The position numbers and the translations under genes are program-made. A DNA stretch of 64,000 nucleotides from an uncultured Bacteroidota bacterium. Lineage in GTDB: Bacteria > Bacteroidota > Bacteroidia > Bacteroidales > VadinHA17. The notes under the pieces are model-generated. The model was not told the DNA's origin and ran no database searches. It worked only from the letters and a program-made list of their open reading frames with translations. The stretch lies in NCBI GenBank assembly GCA_903844815.1, contig CAIMVD010000270.1, positions 1-64,000 of the forward strand, given 5' to 3'. Shown piece by piece: positions 63,926 through 64,000 of the stretch. Numbering within the stretch: the stretch's first letter is position 1; each line of letters opens with the position of its first letter.

Positions 63926-64000
63926 TGGAAATGCATTCAAAGATTCCGCAATTGCGTTTCTCAGAATTCGATTCTCAATGGGAAAACGTGCGATTGGGAG
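63925..64000 (+). CDS. hsdS: Type I restriction-modification specificity subunit, N-terminus (partial)
   Basis: From ATG at 63925, overlapping the dinD stop as TAATG, 25 codons are seen before the window ends. IPQLRFSEFDSQWENVRLG matches the usual start of HsdS target-recognition domains (P-x-L-R-F-x-E-F-x-x-x-W). HsdS directs the HsdM/HsdR complex to its DNA target. The call rests on this motif and on operon position. Confidence 0.8.
   Translation, partial: MEMHSKIPQLRFSEFDSQWENVRLG

Overview
The window looks like a chromosomal segment of a member of the Bacteroidota, probably Bacteroidales/Marinilabiliales-like. Evidence: promoters of the TTTG-N17-20-TAnnTTTG type, no recognisable Shine-Dalgarno sequences, AT-rich DNA, a zapA / 6S-like RNA / rny arrangement, a DUF4172 Fic protein, and many phylum-typical families. 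The species cannot be fixed from sequence alone.

Region 1 (206-45496, all minus strand) is a roughly 45-kb surface-polysaccharide locus read from high to low coordinates, with a well-formed promoter at 45522-45551. It begins with sugar-nucleotide genes: a WecB-like 2-epimerase, a WbpP-like 4-epimerase, a membrane CapD/WbpM dehydratase, a cytidylyltransferase-GHMP kinase fusion, and gmd and fcl for GDP-L-fucose. Next comes one assembly block (36438-26495): glycosyltransferases, a Wzx flippase, a Wzy-like polymerase and an FdtA/FdtB 3-amino-sugar cassette. A decayed IS1182-like element (25658-26292) separates it from a second block (25624-8584): the L-FucNAc genes capE-capF-capG, a WbuB-like transferase, acetyl- and aminotransferase genes, a Wzy-like protein with a large periplasmic insert, two different lipid-carrier initiating transferases (PglC-like and WecA/WbpL-like), a DUF3473 deacetylase and a second flippase. 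After a 432-bp noncoding inverted-repeat element (8012-8443) lies a third block (7939-206): GT2 and large membrane glycosyltransferases, an unfamiliar GT-A-like protein, a chimeric decayed fdtA/fdtB remnant, and a third O-antigen ligase/polymerase. The locus therefore appears to encode at least two glycans, or one glycan and its modifications.

Region 2 (45610-57452) is housekeeping: ribonuclease Y, a 6S-like RNA, ZapA and a small coiled-coil partner, an M23 peptidase, a sugar nucleotidyltransferase, CutC, a C69 dipeptidase, ribosomal protein L19 and a large AsmA-like protein. Two copies of a palindromic CACAGAG-rich repeat flank the C69-rplS pair.

Region 3 (57627-64000) starts at tRNA-Arg(ACG) and looks accessory: IS-end-like repeats, a secreted DUF4832 protein, a Fic protein with a perfect 14-bp-arm palindrome overlapping its promoter, and the start of a type I restriction-modification operon, hsdM-dinD-hsdS, cut by the window end. 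The first 79 bases carry the 3' end of an unrelated plus-strand gene.

No single undescribed system is proven. The best candidates for new biology are the paired GT-A-like proteins linked to fdtA/fdtB genes, the polymerase with a carbohydrate-binding-like insert, the cytidylyltransferase-GHMP kinase fusion beside gmd/fcl, and the in-frame capture of dispersed repeats by fcl.
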